Source of the DNA: Thermoprotei archaeon
GTDB lineage: Archaea; Thermoproteota; Thermoprotei_A; Sulfolobales; Ignisphaeraceae
Direction: 5' to 3'
NCBI GenBank assembly: GCA_003661905.1
Contig: QMXA01000081.1
Location: 1 to 5,848 of the forward strand
Length of the DNA stretch: 5,848 nt
Each line of letters opens with the position of its first letter. Positions within the stretch are counted from its first letter, which is position 1. Position numbers and translations under genes: made by a program. A model generated the notes under the pieces. It worked only from the letters and a program-made list of their open reading frames with translations, was not told the origin of the DNA and ran no database searches. Shown piece by piece: positions 5,332 to 5,848 of this stretch.

Positions 5332-5848
5332 TTATGTAAATAGCTCACTTATTATTAGAAACATCATTGAAACTCCTATAATTATGAATAGAATAGATGA
5401 AATTCTCATAGTTAATCTTAGATTTATCTTAGTCTTGAGGATTTTTGAAATTGATATTGCTGCACTATTTATGATTGTATACCCGGTTATACCACCAATT
5501 ATGGTAGGTATTAATCCTATTGAAATAGATAAGCTAAATACACTGAGCTGAGTTTTATCACCTAGTTCGGCAAGTATTAACATACCAAAGAGAACTAAAT
5601 ATCTTAGATGTTGTATTTTACCTACTTCTTTAGAAATAATTGATTTCTTGAACGACTCTACTAATGTAATAATACCTAGAGCTATGAATGCTGTAGAAGC
5701 TATTAATCTAATTATGTCTGTTGAAACGAAGAGCGTTAACCAATTAGCATTTAGAGCTACAATTAGTGTAGATGTTGTGAAGGCGGCTACTGATGTTGCA
5801 ATGGCTGTGAGGGCTCCATATCTTAAGGTTAAGGCAATAGTTGTCATC
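5332..5848 (-). CDS. GDT1/TMEM165 (UPF0016) family cation transporter (5' end outside window)
   Basis: The visible 171 codons encode about five membrane helices. The conserved family motif ELGDKT is at 94-99 (counting from the first complete codon), in the setting LILAELGDKTQLSVFSL. These proteins have two inverted halves, each with an E-x-G-D-K/R-T/S motif whose acidic residues bind the cation; relatives export Mn2+ or Ca2+ in exchange for protons. Only the second motif is present. The first visible residues, MTTIALTLRYG, match the sequence that normally follows the first motif directly, so the ATG at 5847 is almost certainly internal and about 25 residues, including helix 1 and motif 1, lie beyond the window. 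The two halves are joined by a polar loop (about 65-80) rich in Lys. It is a membrane protein, likely in manganese or calcium homeostasis. It precedes the PAPS-reductase-like gene on the same strand. Confidence 0.87.
   Translation of the reverse strand, partial: MTTIALTLRYGALTAIATSVAAFTTSTLIVALNANWLTLFVSTDIIRLIASTAFIALGIITLVESFKKSIISKEVGKIQHLRYLVLFGMLILAELGDKTQLSVFSLSISIGLIPTIIGGITGYTIINSAAISISKILKTKINLRLTMRISSILFIIIGVSMMFLIISELFT

Overview
The window looks like a gene-dense piece of a low-GC archaeal chromosome, most likely from a (hyper)thermophilic member of the Thermoproteota (Crenarchaeota). The indications are an archaeal box C/D guide sRNA, Shine-Dalgarno sites matching the crenarchaeal 16S tail (GGTGA; TGAGGTGAT), frequent TTG/GTG starts, a secreted protein with a Ser/Thr-rich stalk and five N-glycosylation sequons, and a large iron-sulfur PAPS-reductase-like protein of archaeal type. 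I cannot name a genus from the sequence alone.

Layout, left to right. (1) 1-320, minus: N-terminal part of a YjjX/DUF84 inosine/xanthosine triphosphatase, cut by the window edge. (2) 331-440: divergent intergenic region with a clear box C/D sRNA (about 378-429). Its D-box guide is complementary to the conserved UAGCUCAGCC stretch of tRNA. (3) 441-1118, plus: HAD-family hydrolase, whose ribosome-binding site follows the sRNA D box directly. (4) 1115-1264, minus: a 49-residue cysteine-rich zinc-ribbon protein, easy to miss, overlapping the HAD gene tail-to-tail by 4 bases. (5) 1265-1394: divergent promoter region with an inverted repeat TTAGG-N5-CCTAA. (6) 1395-3124, plus: a two-gene unit made of a polytopic flippase-like membrane protein (UPF0104/LPG synthase TM family) and a secreted, C-terminally anchored protein of unknown function. 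(7) 5848-3214, minus: a GDT1/TMEM165-type cation transporter (5' end outside the window), then a 686-residue protein combining a Zn ribbon, a possible PUA-like RNA-binding region, a sulfonucleotide-reductase PP-loop domain with its [4Fe-4S] cysteines, and a 2[4Fe-4S] ferredoxin domain. Genes in (6) and (7) converge on an 89-bp spacer.

How the genes relate. Most neighbours are housekeeping or of unknown function, and no single pathway links them. A loose RNA-modification theme is possible: a guide sRNA aimed at tRNA, plus a PP-loop/Fe-S enzyme that may act on RNA. This is inference. I saw no mobile element, CRISPR array, tRNA or rRNA gene.
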